Assembly (NCBI GenBank): GCA_963763305.1
Contig: CAVXNP010000001.1
Coordinates: 1,488,001-1,552,000, forward strand
Source: CAVXNP01 sp963763305
Lineage (GTDB): Bacteria; Pseudomonadota; Gammaproteobacteria; Xanthomonadales; Rhodanobacteraceae
Direction: 5' to 3'
Length of the DNA stretch: 64,000 nucleotides
The notes beneath the pieces are model-generated. The model was not told the DNA's origin, made no database searches, and saw nothing but the letters and a program-made list of their open reading frames with translations. Positions 50,131 to 58,727 of this stretch are shown here, in pieces; position 1 is the first letter of the stretch, and the number at the start of each line of letters is the position of its first letter. The position numbers and the translations under genes were made by a program.

Positions 50131-50290
50131 CAGCCTGTCGGACTTGGGCCGGCCGGGCTGCAAATCCGGCTGCGCGGTCCATATTTCCGCCGCTTCCTGG
50201 CCCATAGAACCACTATGACCCTGCGAAGCGCCGAAAATCTGTCCTTGCACAGCCAGATTTTCGCCTCGACCGCCAAAGCCCGACAGGCTG
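50131..50290. repeat. MITE-like element between convergent genes
   Basis: The ends are an 11-bp perfect inverted repeat, CAGCCTGTCGG (50131-50141) and CCGACAGGCTG (50280-50290), and the match continues imperfectly. Inside is a second perfect 10-bp inverted repeat, CGAAAATCTG (50232-50241) and CAGATTTTCG (50254-50263). The element begins right after the TAG of the beta-CASP gene and ends 17 bp before the coxD stop. I recall similar 160-bp intergenic elements in Xanthomonadales, but could not check. It may also act as a bidirectional terminator. Confidence 0.6.
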
Positions 50291-50307
50291 CCAGCGGTGG
50301 CGAGCGC

Positions 50308-50626
50308 TCATTGCGGCAGCAACAGCACCCGGGTCAGCTGGTCGGCCAGCGACAGGCCGATCAGCAAGCGCCAGCCAGGCGAAGCCCGCCGCGGCGACGA
50401 TGCGCACCAGCGGCTGGTCGGTACGCAGCTTCATGAAGAACACCATCACCAGCAGCGCCTTGGCCACCGCGATGGCCATGTTGGCGACGGCGTTGAACAT
50501 GCCCATCGGCATCAGCGCGCTGCCGGCGGTCAGCGCCAGCAACAGCAGCAACGCGACCCACGCACCGAGCTGGCTTCGCAGCGACGGAACCGGCGTGGAC
50601 GAGGCGGCGTGCGTGCGCTTGCTCAT
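50308..50626 (-). CDS. caa3 oxidase subunit IV-like small membrane protein (one frameshift)
   Basis: A protein of about 105 residues starting MSKRTHAASSTPVPSLRSQL with three membrane helices, including GMFNAVANMAIAVAKALLVMVFFMKL, typical of prokaryotic cytochrome oxidase subunit IV (COX4_pro). The frame changes near 50365, where one extra base restores ALLIGLSLADQLTRVLLLPQ and the TGA stop at 50308. Its ATG overlaps the coxC stop. It stabilises the oxidase rather than carrying cofactors. Confidence 0.75.
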
Positions 50627-51273
50627 TGCGCCCGTCCCGACCAGGTAGATCAGCGGGTAGACGAAGATCCACACGATGTCGACCAGGTGCCAGTACAGCG
50701 CGCCGACTTCCAGCGGCGTGTGGTAGGTCGGGCCGAACTCGCCGCGGCCGGTGCGCCAGGCCATCACCAGCATCAGCCCCGCGCCGATGGTGACGTGCAG
50801 GCCGTGGAAGCCGGTGATCACGAAGTACAGCCACCAGAACAGCTCGCATCGGGCTGGCCAGCGGGCCGTGCTGGGTGTAGTGCAGGCCGGGCACCAGCCC
50901 CTTCGTGCCACTCGTCGTAGTACTCCTTGCCGTGCATCGCCAGGAAGACGAACGCCAGCGCTGCGGTGGCCAGCAGCAGCCACACCGCCAGCGTGCGGCC
51001 GCCCAGCTGGATGCTGCGCACCGCCAGCGCCGCCGCGGCGCTGCTGGTCAGCAGCACCGCGGTTTCGAGCGTGCCCAGCAGCAGTCGGTGTGCCGGCTGG
51101 CCTCGGCGAACGCCTCGGGAAAGCGCACCCGGCAATAGGTGTAGCCGGCGAACAGCACGCCGAAGAACAGGATCTCGGTGGCCAGGAACACCCACATGCC
51201 CAGCTTGGCCGCCTCGCGCTGCTGCGCGGCGTCGTCGAACTGTTCGGCCAGCTGTGGTCTGGGCGCGGCTCAT
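50623..51273 (-). CDS. coxC: cytochrome c oxidase subunit III (several frameshifts)
   Basis: About 214 residues after correction. The readable segments in order are MSRAQTT, LAEQFDDAAQQREAAKLG, MWVFLATEILFFGVLFAGY, LLGTLETAVLLTSSAAAA, MHGKEYYDEWHEG, HYTQHGPLASP, ELFWWLYFVITGFHGLHV and GALYWHLVDIVWIFVYPLIY. These are the standard subunit III helices. About six frame changes occur and the span length fits six extra bases. The last, in a GGG run near 50640, restores LVGRAQ and a stop overlapping the subunit IV start. Confidence 0.8.
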
Positions 51274-52887
51274 GGCTGCTTCGTAGGCGTAGGGGCCGTC
51301 GCGCACCACCGGCGTGTGCTCGAAGTTGTGCAGCGGCGGCGGCGAGGACGTCTGCCACTCCAGCCCCTGCGCCCGCCACGGGTTGGGTCCGGCCGGCGCG
51401 CCGTAGCGCAGCGACCACAGCAGGTAGACCAGCGGCAGCAGGTAGCCCACCGCCAGGATCGCTGGCGCCGGCCGAGGACAGCACGTTGAGCACCTGGAAC
51501 TGCGGCAGGTACTCGTGATAGCGCCGCGGCATGCCCTCGTAGCCCAGGATGTACTGCGGAAAGAAGGTCAGGTTGAAGCCGAAGAACAGCAGGATCGCGG
51601 CGAACCGCGCCCAGGCCTCCGGAGTACATCCGCCCGGTGATCTTGGGCCACCAGAAGTGGATGCCGCCCAGGTAGGCCGATGACCGAGCCGCCGACCATG
51701 ATGTAGTGGAAGTGCGCCACCACGAAGTAGGTGTCGGTCAGCGACACGTCCAGCGCGGTGGCCGCCAGGAACAGCCCGGTCAGCCCGCCCAGCATGAACA
51801 GGCCGACGAAGCCCAGCGCGTACAGCATGCGGCGCGTCGAAGGTGATGTCGCCCTTGTACAGCGTGGCGGTCCAGTTGAAGACCTTGATCGCCGAGGGCA
51901 CCGCGATGATGAAGCTGAGAGATCGAGAACACCATGCTGGCGTAGATCGACTGCCCGGACACGAACATGTGGTGGCCCCACACCAGGAAGCCGATCACCG
52001 CCAACCCGAGGATGGCGTAGACCATGAACTTGTAGCCGAAGATGCGCCGTTGCGCGCCAAGCAGGTCGATCAGCTCGCTGACCACGCCCATCGCCGGCAG
52101 GATCATGATGTACACCGCCGGGTGCGAGTAGAACCAGAACAGGTGCTGGAACAGCAGCGGGTCGCCGCCCAGCGCCGGATCGAAGATGCCCACGCCGAAC
52201 AGCCGCTCCAGCGCGATCAGCGCCAGCGTCATCGCCAGCACCGGCGTGGCCAGCACCATCACCAGCGACACCGCGTACATCGACCAGACGAACAGCGGCA
52301 GCCGGAACCAGTGCATGCCCGGCGCGCGCATGCGTGTGCATGGTGACGATGAAGTTGAGCCCGGTGAGGATCGAGGAGAAGCCGACGATGAACACGCCCG
52401 ACCACGGTCAGCATCACGTTGGTGTTGGAGAACATGGTCGAGAACGGCGTGTAGAAGGTCCAGCCGGTATCCACGCCGCCCAGCAGCAGGCAGGCGATGG
52501 TGAACACGCCGCCGACCATGTACAGGTACCAGCTGAACAGGTTCAGCCGCGGGAACGCCACGTCGCGCGCGCCGATCATCATCGGCAGCAGGAAGTTGCC
52601 CAGCGTGGCGGGAATCGAGGGGATCAGGAAGAACCACACCATCACCACGCCGTGGAAGGTGAACGCCTTGTTGTAGGTCTCCGCGCTCATCAGGTCGCCG
52701 GCGGGCGTGACCAGCTCCAGCCGGATCATCGCCGCGGCGATGCCGGCCAGGAAAAAGAAGAAGGTGATCGACGAGCGCATACAGGATGCCGATGCGCTTG
52801 TGGTCGTGGGTGAGCAGCCACGAACGCAGGCGCATGACCCTCGTCCAGGTAGCTGCGGTGCGGCCACAGCGGTGTGTCAGCGTGCAT
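51270..52887 (-). CDS. coxA: cytochrome c oxidase subunit I, A2-type haem-copper oxidase (about ten frameshifts)
   Basis: About 535 residues after correction. Segments in order: WLLTHDHKRIGILYAL, MIRLELVTPAGDLMSAE, YNKAFTFHGVVMVWFFLIP, LFSWYLYMVGGVFTIA, MHWFRLPLFVWSMYAV, FWFYSHPAVYIMILPAMG (52111-52131), IFGYKFMVYAILGLAVIG, WGHHMFVSGQ, DTYFVVAHFHYIMVGG, and AWARFAAILLFFGFNLTFFP. The haem and CuB histidines are all present. YSHPAV instead of GHPEV marks the A2 subtype, as in Rhodothermus and Thermus caa3. The reading frame always shifts in the same direction (0-2-1-0...), fitting single-base insertions. GGAGG precedes the ATG at 52887. Confidence 0.85.
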
Positions 52888-53842
52888 GGTCGGGATCCTC
52901 CGCCGGCTGCGCGTCGGCATGGCGGGACTTGAGGTAGGCGATCAGCGCCAGCACGTCGCTTTCGCTGATGCGCCCTTCGTAACTGGGCATGATCGGCGCG
53001 TAGCCGGCGGCCACCTGCTGCTTCGGCAGCATGATCGAGTCGTGCAGGTAGCGCTCGTCGGCGCGCACCTGGCTGCCGTCGGCCAGCGGCACGGTGCTGC
53101 CGAACAAGCCGTCCAGGCTGGGCGCGTGCACCTGCGCCTGCGCGTCGTGGCAGCCGCTGCAGCCGTACTTGCGGAACAGCGCCGCACCCTGCAGCGCCAG
53201 CGAGCGCCCGGCGTGCGCGTGCAGCCAGCTGCGCGTAGGCGTCCGGCCGCATCACCACCACCCGCCCACGCATGCGCGAATGGTCGGTGCCGCAGATACT
53301 CGGCGCAGAACAGGTCGAACGTGCCCGACCTTCGTCGGCTTGAACCACAGCTGGGTGTAGCTGCCCGGCAGCACGTCCTGCTTGAGCCGGAAGGCGGGCA
53401 CGTAGAAGCTGTGGATCACGTCCTGCGAGGTCATCACCAGCCGCACCGGCTGGCCCAGCGGCACATGCAGGGTGTCGATCTCGCGCTGGCCGTCGACGTG
53501 CTGGATCTTCCACATCCATTGCTTGGCCACCACGTAGACCGGCACGGCATCCGCCGGTGGCTCGCGCATGTCCAGCCACAGCTTGATGCTCCAGCCGAAG
53601 ATGCCCAGGAACATCGCCAGCGGGATCAGCGTCCAGGTCAGCTCCACCCCCATGTGGCGATGGCTCTCGCCGCGGCGGTCGGCGTCGCTGCCGTGGCGGT
53701 ACTTCACCGCGAACCAGATCATCACGGTGAACACGCCCACCACCACCACCGAGCACAGCGCCAGCATCGCGTCGAACAACAGGTCGACGTTGGCCGCCAC
53801 GCTGGAGGCCTGCGGCAAGCCGATCATGTCTGCAACCATCAT
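52877..53842 (-). CDS. coxB: caa3 oxidase subunit II with fused cytochrome c domain (three frameshifts)
   Basis: About 320 residues after correction. Two N-terminal helices (LFDAMLALCSVVVVGVFTVM; LTWTLIPLAMFLGIFGW) are followed by the cupredoxin domain with DVIHSFYVPAFRLKQDVLPG and the CuA site FDLFCAEYCGTDHSRM (about 53285-53320). A C-terminal cytochrome c domain carries the haem motif CSGCH at 53148-53162 and ends in MPSYEGRISESDVLALIAYLKS. The fused cytochrome defines a caa3 enzyme. Frame changes near 53325, 53290 and 53230 each fit one extra base. The start overlaps the SCO stop, and its own stop lies inside coxA by 11 bp. Confidence 0.88.
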
Positions 53843-54657
53843 GCGCGGGCCCTCCATCGCCACCACAGCAGCCAGCCGCCGAACAGCAGCACGAAGCCCA
53901 CGCCGAGCACGCGCATGACCCGGCCGATGACCAGGCTGTAACGTCCGGTGCTGGGGTCGTAGCCACAGCACAGCAGCACCAGTTGGTCGACCACGTTGCC
54001 GAGCTTGCCCGACGATGCACCGACCAGCGCCAGGCGCAGCCCGCTGGCCGGGTAGCTGACGCCCAGGAAGTACTGCGACACCCGTCCGCCGGCGGTCGCC
54101 ACCACCGTGCCGGCGGCGTGCGCGAACTGGTCGTTGCGCGGGTCGTAGAAGTAGCGAAAGCCGGCGGCGTCCGTCAGCGCCTTGATCGCTGCCGGCGAGC
54201 CGGTGAGGAAATGCCATTGTCCGACCGCGGCGCCGGGCTGCTTCTGTGCCAGTTGCGCCTTGGCCTGCGCTGCGTCCGCCGGTGTCTCGCGCGGGTCGAT
54301 GCCGACGAACACCACCGAATAGTCGCGACCCGGGCGCAGCGAGGTCAGGCCGGCGGCGCCGTGCGCCATGCCGTGCAGCACCACGTCGCACAGGTTGGGG
54401 CAACGGTAGTAGCCGAACGCCAGCAGCAGCGGATGGCCGTCGGCCAGCTGGCGCAGCGTGACCGGGTGTCCGTCCGCATCGCGCCAGCGTGCATCCAGCG
54501 GCAGTTGCGCGCCCAGGTGCTGGTCGATGCCGGCGCGTTGGGTCAGGTCGCCCGGTGGCGTGGGGGCATGCGCCTGCGCCGGCGATACCGACAGGCTGGC
54601 CAGCAGGCACAGCACCGATACCAGCCAGACGGGGCGGGCAAGCCGAGCGGCGATCAT
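53839..54657 (-). CDS. SCO1/SenC copper chaperone
   Basis: A 272-residue exported protein with a signal peptide (LARPVWLVSVLCLLASLSVSPAQA), a thioredoxin-like SCO domain with the copper-binding CPNLCDV and a later conserved His region (YFYDPRNDQFAHAAG), and a C-terminal membrane helix (VLGVGFVLLFGGWLLWW) that many SCO proteins lack. It should deliver copper to the CuA site of the neighbouring CoxB. Its ends overlap both neighbours by 4 bp (ATGA). Confidence 0.93.
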   Translation of the reverse strand: MIAARLARPVWLVSVLCLLASLSVSPAQAHAPTPPGDLTQRAGIDQHLGAQLPLDARWRDADGHPVTLRQLADGHPLLLAFGYYRCPNLCDVVLHGMAHGAAGLTSLRPGRDYSVVFVGIDPRETPADAAQAKAQLAQKQPGAAVGQWHFLTGSPAAIKALTDAAGFRYFYDPRNDQFAHAAGTVVATAGGRVSQYFLGVSYPASGLRLALVGASSGKLGNVVDQLVLLCCGYDPSTGRYSLVIGRVMRVLGVGFVLLFGGWLLWWRWRARA

Positions 54658-55064
54658 GGCGTACCTCCGGTGGACCGCGCGGATGCCGCCGGGGCCGGAC
54701 GCGGCGTCCCCGGATCCAGCCGTGCATGATCCTGCGACCACAGTTGCATCGCGCGGCGAATCGGGATGCGGGCGATGCCCGCACGGCGGTCCACCCAGCC
54801 GTACCCCTGCAGGCGGGCTCGCTGCTGTGCGCGTTCGGTGGCCAGCTCCTGCTGCGGCCGGAATTGCAGGGTCGGCGTCTGCGGGGGCGCGAAGCGGGTC
54901 TGGATGGTCTGGTGCCCCAACCACAGCCGGAACAGCAGGTACATCGCCGCGATCACCAGCAGGGTGCTGCCGACCAGGATCGCGGCAATCCACAGCAACC
55001 GGCGCGTGTCCTCGCCGCCCTTGGCGTGCCCGCGGCGCTTGGCGCTGGCGCTCGGCTGGTTCAT
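54654..55064 (-). CDS. small single-helix membrane protein of the ACIII-caa3 cluster
   Basis: A 136-residue protein with a basic N-terminus, one membrane helix (about residues 24-47) and a periplasmic segment ending in GYGWVDRRAGIARIPIRRAMQL. I know this last motif from short proteins encoded beside SCO and caa3 oxidase genes in other bacteria. It overlaps both neighbours by ATGA. A role in assembling the complex III-oxidase unit is inferred from position only. Confidence 0.75.
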   Translation of the reverse strand: MNQPSASAKRRGHAKGGEDTRRLLWIAAILVGSTLLVIAAMYLLFRLWLGHQTIQTRFAPPQTPTLQFRPQQELATERAQQRARLQGYGWVDRRAGIARIPIRRAMQLWSQDHARLDPGTPRPAPAASARSTGGTP

Positions 55065-56140
55065 GCCCGGCCCTCCCGCAGGGTGGTCGGCCGCAGGTCG
55101 GACGTGGCCCAGCACAGGCCACCGATGCCCAGCAGCGCCGGCAGCTCGGCCCACATCCAGACCGAATCCAGCGCACGGAAGCTGGGCAGCACCAGCCAGC
55201 CGAGCCAGCCCAGCTGGCCCAGCAACAGCAGCGTGGCGGCAACGCGCAGCCCGATCGCGCTGCGCTTGGCCCTGCGCCACAGCAACAGCGCGAACGGCAG
55301 TACCAGGTGCACCGCCAGCAGCGCCCAGGCGACCCAGCCCCAGGCACCGCGCACCCGCGGCAGGTACCAGCGGGTTTCCGACGGCAGGTCGCCGATCCAG
55401 GCGGTCAGGTAGTCCATGAACATCAGGTAGGCCCAGCCCAGCATCAACGCCATCAGCAACATGCCCAGGTCGCTGGCATGCCGGCTGCCGCGCGCGCGGG
55501 TGGCGCCACCGGCCAGCAGCGTGGCCAGCGCCGCGGCGCCGAGCATCTGGCTGGTGCCCAGGGTGATGCCGAAGGCGGAGGAGTGCCATACCGGCACCAG
55601 CGACATGATCCAGTCGGTGCCGGCCACGGTGACGGTTACCGCGTAGACGATCAGGCCGAGCGCCGCCAGTCGGTTCATCGGCGTGGCGGCAAGCACGCGC
55701 CGGCGCACCAGCCAGGCCAGCAGCAGCCAGGCCGCAAGGCAGGCCAGGCCGCGCCCGATGAAGAACGGCAGGTTGAGGTACCAGCGCTGGCGCGCCAGTT
55801 GCGGGTCCTCCAGCATGCCGTGCAGCAGCGACGGATGCGCCCACGGGTACAGCCATGCGGCCAGGCCGATCAGCGGCAACCCCAGCAGTGCCAGCAGGGG
55901 CAGCAGCCGGGTCCCGGCCAGCAACACCGGACGCAGGTCATGGCCCCAGTCGCCCCCGGTCAGCGCATGCACCATCAGCAGCGCCACGCTGCCCACCGCA
56001 GGGGCCAGCCAGAACAGCCAGCCGGCCAGGTAGGACAGCAGCATCTGCCGCGGTGCCAGCCAGCCCAGCCACACGCAGGCCAGCAGCGCCAGCGCCGCCA
56101 GCCCCGCCACCGTCCAGCGCCAGCGCGCGCGCCGGTTCAC
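55061..56140 (-). CDS. actF: alternative complex III subunit ActF
   Basis: A 359-residue membrane protein with about ten helices and few charged loops, homologous in style to the quinol-binding NrfD-like ActC but shorter. Typical segments are LLPLLALLGLPLIGLAAWLY, GTDWIMSLVPVWHSSAFG and WAYLMFMDYLTAWIGDLP. It is intact and overlaps actE and the next gene by 4 bp each. In known ACIII structures ActF forms the second transmembrane half of the complex. Confidence 0.9.
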   Translation of the reverse strand: MNRRARWRWTVAGLAALALLACVWLGWLAPRQMLLSYLAGWLFWLAPAVGSVALLMVHALTGGDWGHDLRPVLLAGTRLLPLLALLGLPLIGLAAWLYPWAHPSLLHGMLEDPQLARQRWYLNLPFFIGRGLACLAAWLLLAWLVRRRVLAATPMNRLAALGLIVYAVTVTVAGTDWIMSLVPVWHSSAFGITLGTSQMLGAAALATLLAGGATRARGSRHASDLGMLLMALMLGWAYLMFMDYLTAWIGDLPSETRWYLPRVRGAWGWVAWALLAVHLVLPFALLLWRRAKRSAIGLRVAATLLLLGQLGWLGWLVLPSFRALDSVWMWAELPALLGIGGLCWATSDLRPTTLREGRA

Positions 56141-56836
56141 TGGGCCTCCCGTGGCGCGGGTGGGTGCGCCGAGGACGCGCTCGCCGGCATGTCCAGCCGC
56201 GCCAGGTCCTGGGCTGTAAGCACGTCCCGTGGCGCGTGCTGGCTCAGCTGCAGGGCGCGGATATAGGCCACGATGGCCCAGCGGTCACGCGGCGACACGC
56301 GCGCGGCATACGGGTACATGACCCCGTAGCCATGCGTGATCACCTGGTAGAAATGACTGTCCGGCGCGTGGCGCAGGGCGTCGGTGTGGTAGCTCGGCGG
56401 CGCCGGAAAGCCGCGCCGCACCACCATGCCGTCGCCGTAGCCGCTGCGCCCGTGGCAGGGCGCGCAGTAGATGTCGAAGCGCTCGCGCCCGCGCTGCAGC
56501 AGTGCGGCGGTGGGCGGCAACGGGTTGGCGTAGTCCTTGCGCGCCGACCTCGCCGCGCGGCAGCGAGCGCCCGTTCTCATCGAGCGGCAAAGCCGGCCCG
56601 GCCGGCGGCAGCAGCGCCACATGCCCGTCGCGGCCGCTGCTGACATCGGCCGCGGCGCCGCTGGAGCGCACCACCGCCCCGGCCGGCGGCACCCGTGAGC
56701 TGTTGTGGTTGGCGAACAGCGCGCTGGGCTCCAGCGGCTTGTCCTTGGGCTGGTCGTACATGTCGTGCATGGCCCGCTCGCAGCCGGCCAGCGCCAGCGC
56801 GGCCAGCAGCCAGGCGAATCGCGGCGCGGCGCTCAC
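56137..56836 (-). CDS. actE: alternative complex III cytochrome c subunit ActE (one frameshift near 56548)
   Basis: A monohaem lipoprotein of about 232 residues. A signal peptide ends in the lipobox LALAGC; a second frame supplies ARKDYANPLPPTAALLQRG and the haem motif CAPCHG, with the distal methionine region GMVVRRGFPAPPSYH. Removal of one G near 56548 joins the halves. It is anchored in the periplasm and would pass electrons from the ACIII iron-sulfur/haem chain to the oxidase. It overlaps actD and actF by ATGA. Confidence 0.87.
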
Positions 56837-57366
56837 GCCGGCACCTCTTCCACCGCCAGCGGCGACAGCGCGTGCAGCGCGCGCAGCACGGCGCCGGTGC
56901 GGTAGGCCGGATCGTCCGCGCGCACTACCACGAAGAAACCATCGCGGCTGGCCTGGGCGAAGCGGCTGGCGTTGAACAACGCGTGATACAGCCGCGGCAG
57001 GCGGTTGCCGACCAGCATCGCCAGCACCCCGGCGGACATGGCGAACAGGAAGGTCATCTCCAGCGCCGAGGGGATGAACGCCGGCCAGCTGGCCAGCGGT
57101 CGTCCACCGATGTTCAGCGGGTAGTCGATCACCGCCGAGTAGTACTCCAGCGCCAGCGTGCCCAGCCCGCCGAACAGGCCACCGGCCAGCATCGCCGGGG
57201 CCACGCCGTCGCGTACCGGGCCCAGTTTTTCGGCCAGGCCCTCCACCGCGTACGGGGTATAGGCCTCCATCCGGGTGTAGCCGCGCGCGCGCAGCGCGTT
57301 GACCGCGGCCAGCAGGGCCTGCGCATCGGCGAACTGCGCCAGGCAGCCGTAGGGCCGGTCGCTCAT
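56833..57366 (-). CDS. actD: alternative complex III subunit ActD
   Basis: A 177-residue DUF3341 protein: a soluble N-terminal part (RPYGCLAQFADAQALLAAVNAL, YTPYAVEGLAEKLG), two membrane helices (about residues 57-80 and 95-120) and a C-terminal domain (DGFFVVVRADDPAYR). It carries no cofactor. ActD packs against ActC and ActF in known structures. It is intact and overlaps both neighbours by ATGA. Confidence 0.92.
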   Translation of the reverse strand: MSDRPYGCLAQFADAQALLAAVNALRARGYTRMEAYTPYAVEGLAEKLGPVRDGVAPAMLAGGLFGGLGTLALEYYSAVIDYPLNIGGRPLASWPAFIPSALEMTFLFAMSAGVLAMLVGNRLPRLYHALFNASRFAQASRDGFFVVVRADDPAYRTGAVLRALHALSPLAVEEVPA

Positions 57367-58727
57367 GTCGCCTCCCCCCGGTTGGCCGCCCGGCCCGGCC
57401 GCAGCCGCGCGATCAGCTTGCGCAGCTCGAACATCGGCAGCAGCGGCAACCAGCGCACGAACAGCACGAACAGCAGGAAGAACAGCCCGATCGAACCGGC
57501 CAGCGTGAGCAGGTCCCACAGGGTCGGGTAGAACATGCCCCAGCTGGACGGCAGGAAGTCGTGGTACAGGCTGGTGACCACCAGCATGAAGCGCTCGAAC
57601 CACATGCCGATCACCACCAGCACGCCGATCACGAACAGCGCCAGCGGGTTGCGCCGCACCCGCGCGGACCACAGCGGCTGGATCGCCACCACGTTGCAGA
57701 ACACCGCCGCCCAGAACACCCAGGCGTAGGCGCCCCACAGCCGCTGCTGCGCCAGCGCGATCTCGTAGCGGTCGCCGCTGTAGAACGCGCTGAACATCTC
57801 GTTGGCGTAGCTGTAGCCGACGAACAGGCCAGCGGCCAGCAGCATCTTCGCCAGGTTGTCCAGGTGACGGTCGGTGATGAAATCGCCCAAGCCGTAGAAG
57901 CGCCGCAGCGGAATGCCCAGCACCAGCACCATGGCGAAACCGGAGAACAGCGCGCCGATCACGAAGAACGGCGGAAAGATGGTCGAGTGCCAGCCCGGCA
58001 GCAGGCCCTCGGAGAAATCCAGCGCCACCATCGAGTGCACCGAGAACACCAGCGGCACGGCCATGCCGGCCAGCAGCAGGTTCATCGTCTCGTAGCGATG
58101 CCAGTGCCGCGCCTCGCCGCGCCAGCCCAGCGCCAGCAGGCCGTAGAACACCTGCTTGCCGCGGCTGCGCGCGCGGTCGCGCAGGCTGGCCAGGTCCGGG
58201 ATCAGCCCCACGTAGAAGTACAGCACCGAGGCGACCAGGTAGGCCACGATCGCCATGAAATCCCACAGCAGCGAGCTGCGCCACTGCGGCCACACGTTCA
58301 TGCGGTCCGGATACGGCGCCAGCCAGTAGAAGAACCAAGGCCGGCCCAGATGCAGGATCGGGAACAGCCCGGATACCGATACCGCGAACACGGTCATCGC
58401 CTCGGCGTAGCGGTTGAGCGAACTGCGCCAGGGCTGCCGGGTCAGGTACAGCGCCGCGGAAATGAAGGTGCCGGCCATGCCGATGCCGATCCACCACACG
58501 TAGTTGGCGATGGCAAAGCCCCAGGCCACCGGGATGTCGATGCCCCAGATGCCCACGCCGCGATAGAACAGGTAGCCGATCGAGCCGACCAGCACGCCGG
58601 TGAGGATCAGCGACAGCGCGAAGGCGAGCATCCACAGCTTGCCGCTGGGTCGCTGCAACACGATGTCGCCGACCTGGTCGGTGGTCGAGGCCAGGGTCGG
58701 GTGGTCGCGCAGCACCGGCGTGTTCAT
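57363..58727 (-). CDS. actC: alternative complex III quinol-binding subunit ActC (NrfD/PsrC family)
   Basis: A 454-residue integral membrane protein with about ten helices. Characteristic segments are YVWWIGIGMAGTFISAALYL, FPILHLGRPWFFYWLAPYPD, HSMVALDFSEGLLPGWHST and FERFMLVVTSLYHDFLPSSWG. It binds menaquinol or ubiquinol and may contribute to proton movement. It is intact, with the start overlapping the actB stop (ATGA). Confidence 0.94.
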   Translation of the reverse strand: MNTPVLRDHPTLASTTDQVGDIVLQRPSGKLWMLAFALSLILTGVLVGSIGYLFYRGVGIWGIDIPVAWGFAIANYVWWIGIGMAGTFISAALYLTRQPWRSSLNRYAEAMTVFAVSVSGLFPILHLGRPWFFYWLAPYPDRMNVWPQWRSSLLWDFMAIVAYLVASVLYFYVGLIPDLASLRDRARSRGKQVFYGLLALGWRGEARHWHRYETMNLLLAGMAVPLVFSVHSMVALDFSEGLLPGWHSTIFPPFFVIGALFSGFAMVLVLGIPLRRFYGLGDFITDRHLDNLAKMLLAAGLFVGYSYANEMFSAFYSGDRYEIALAQQRLWGAYAWVFWAAVFCNVVAIQPLWSARVRRNPLALFVIGVLVVIGMWFERFMLVVTSLYHDFLPSSWGMFYPTLWDLLTLAGSIGLFFLLFVLFVRWLPLLPMFELRKLIARLRPGRAANRGEAT

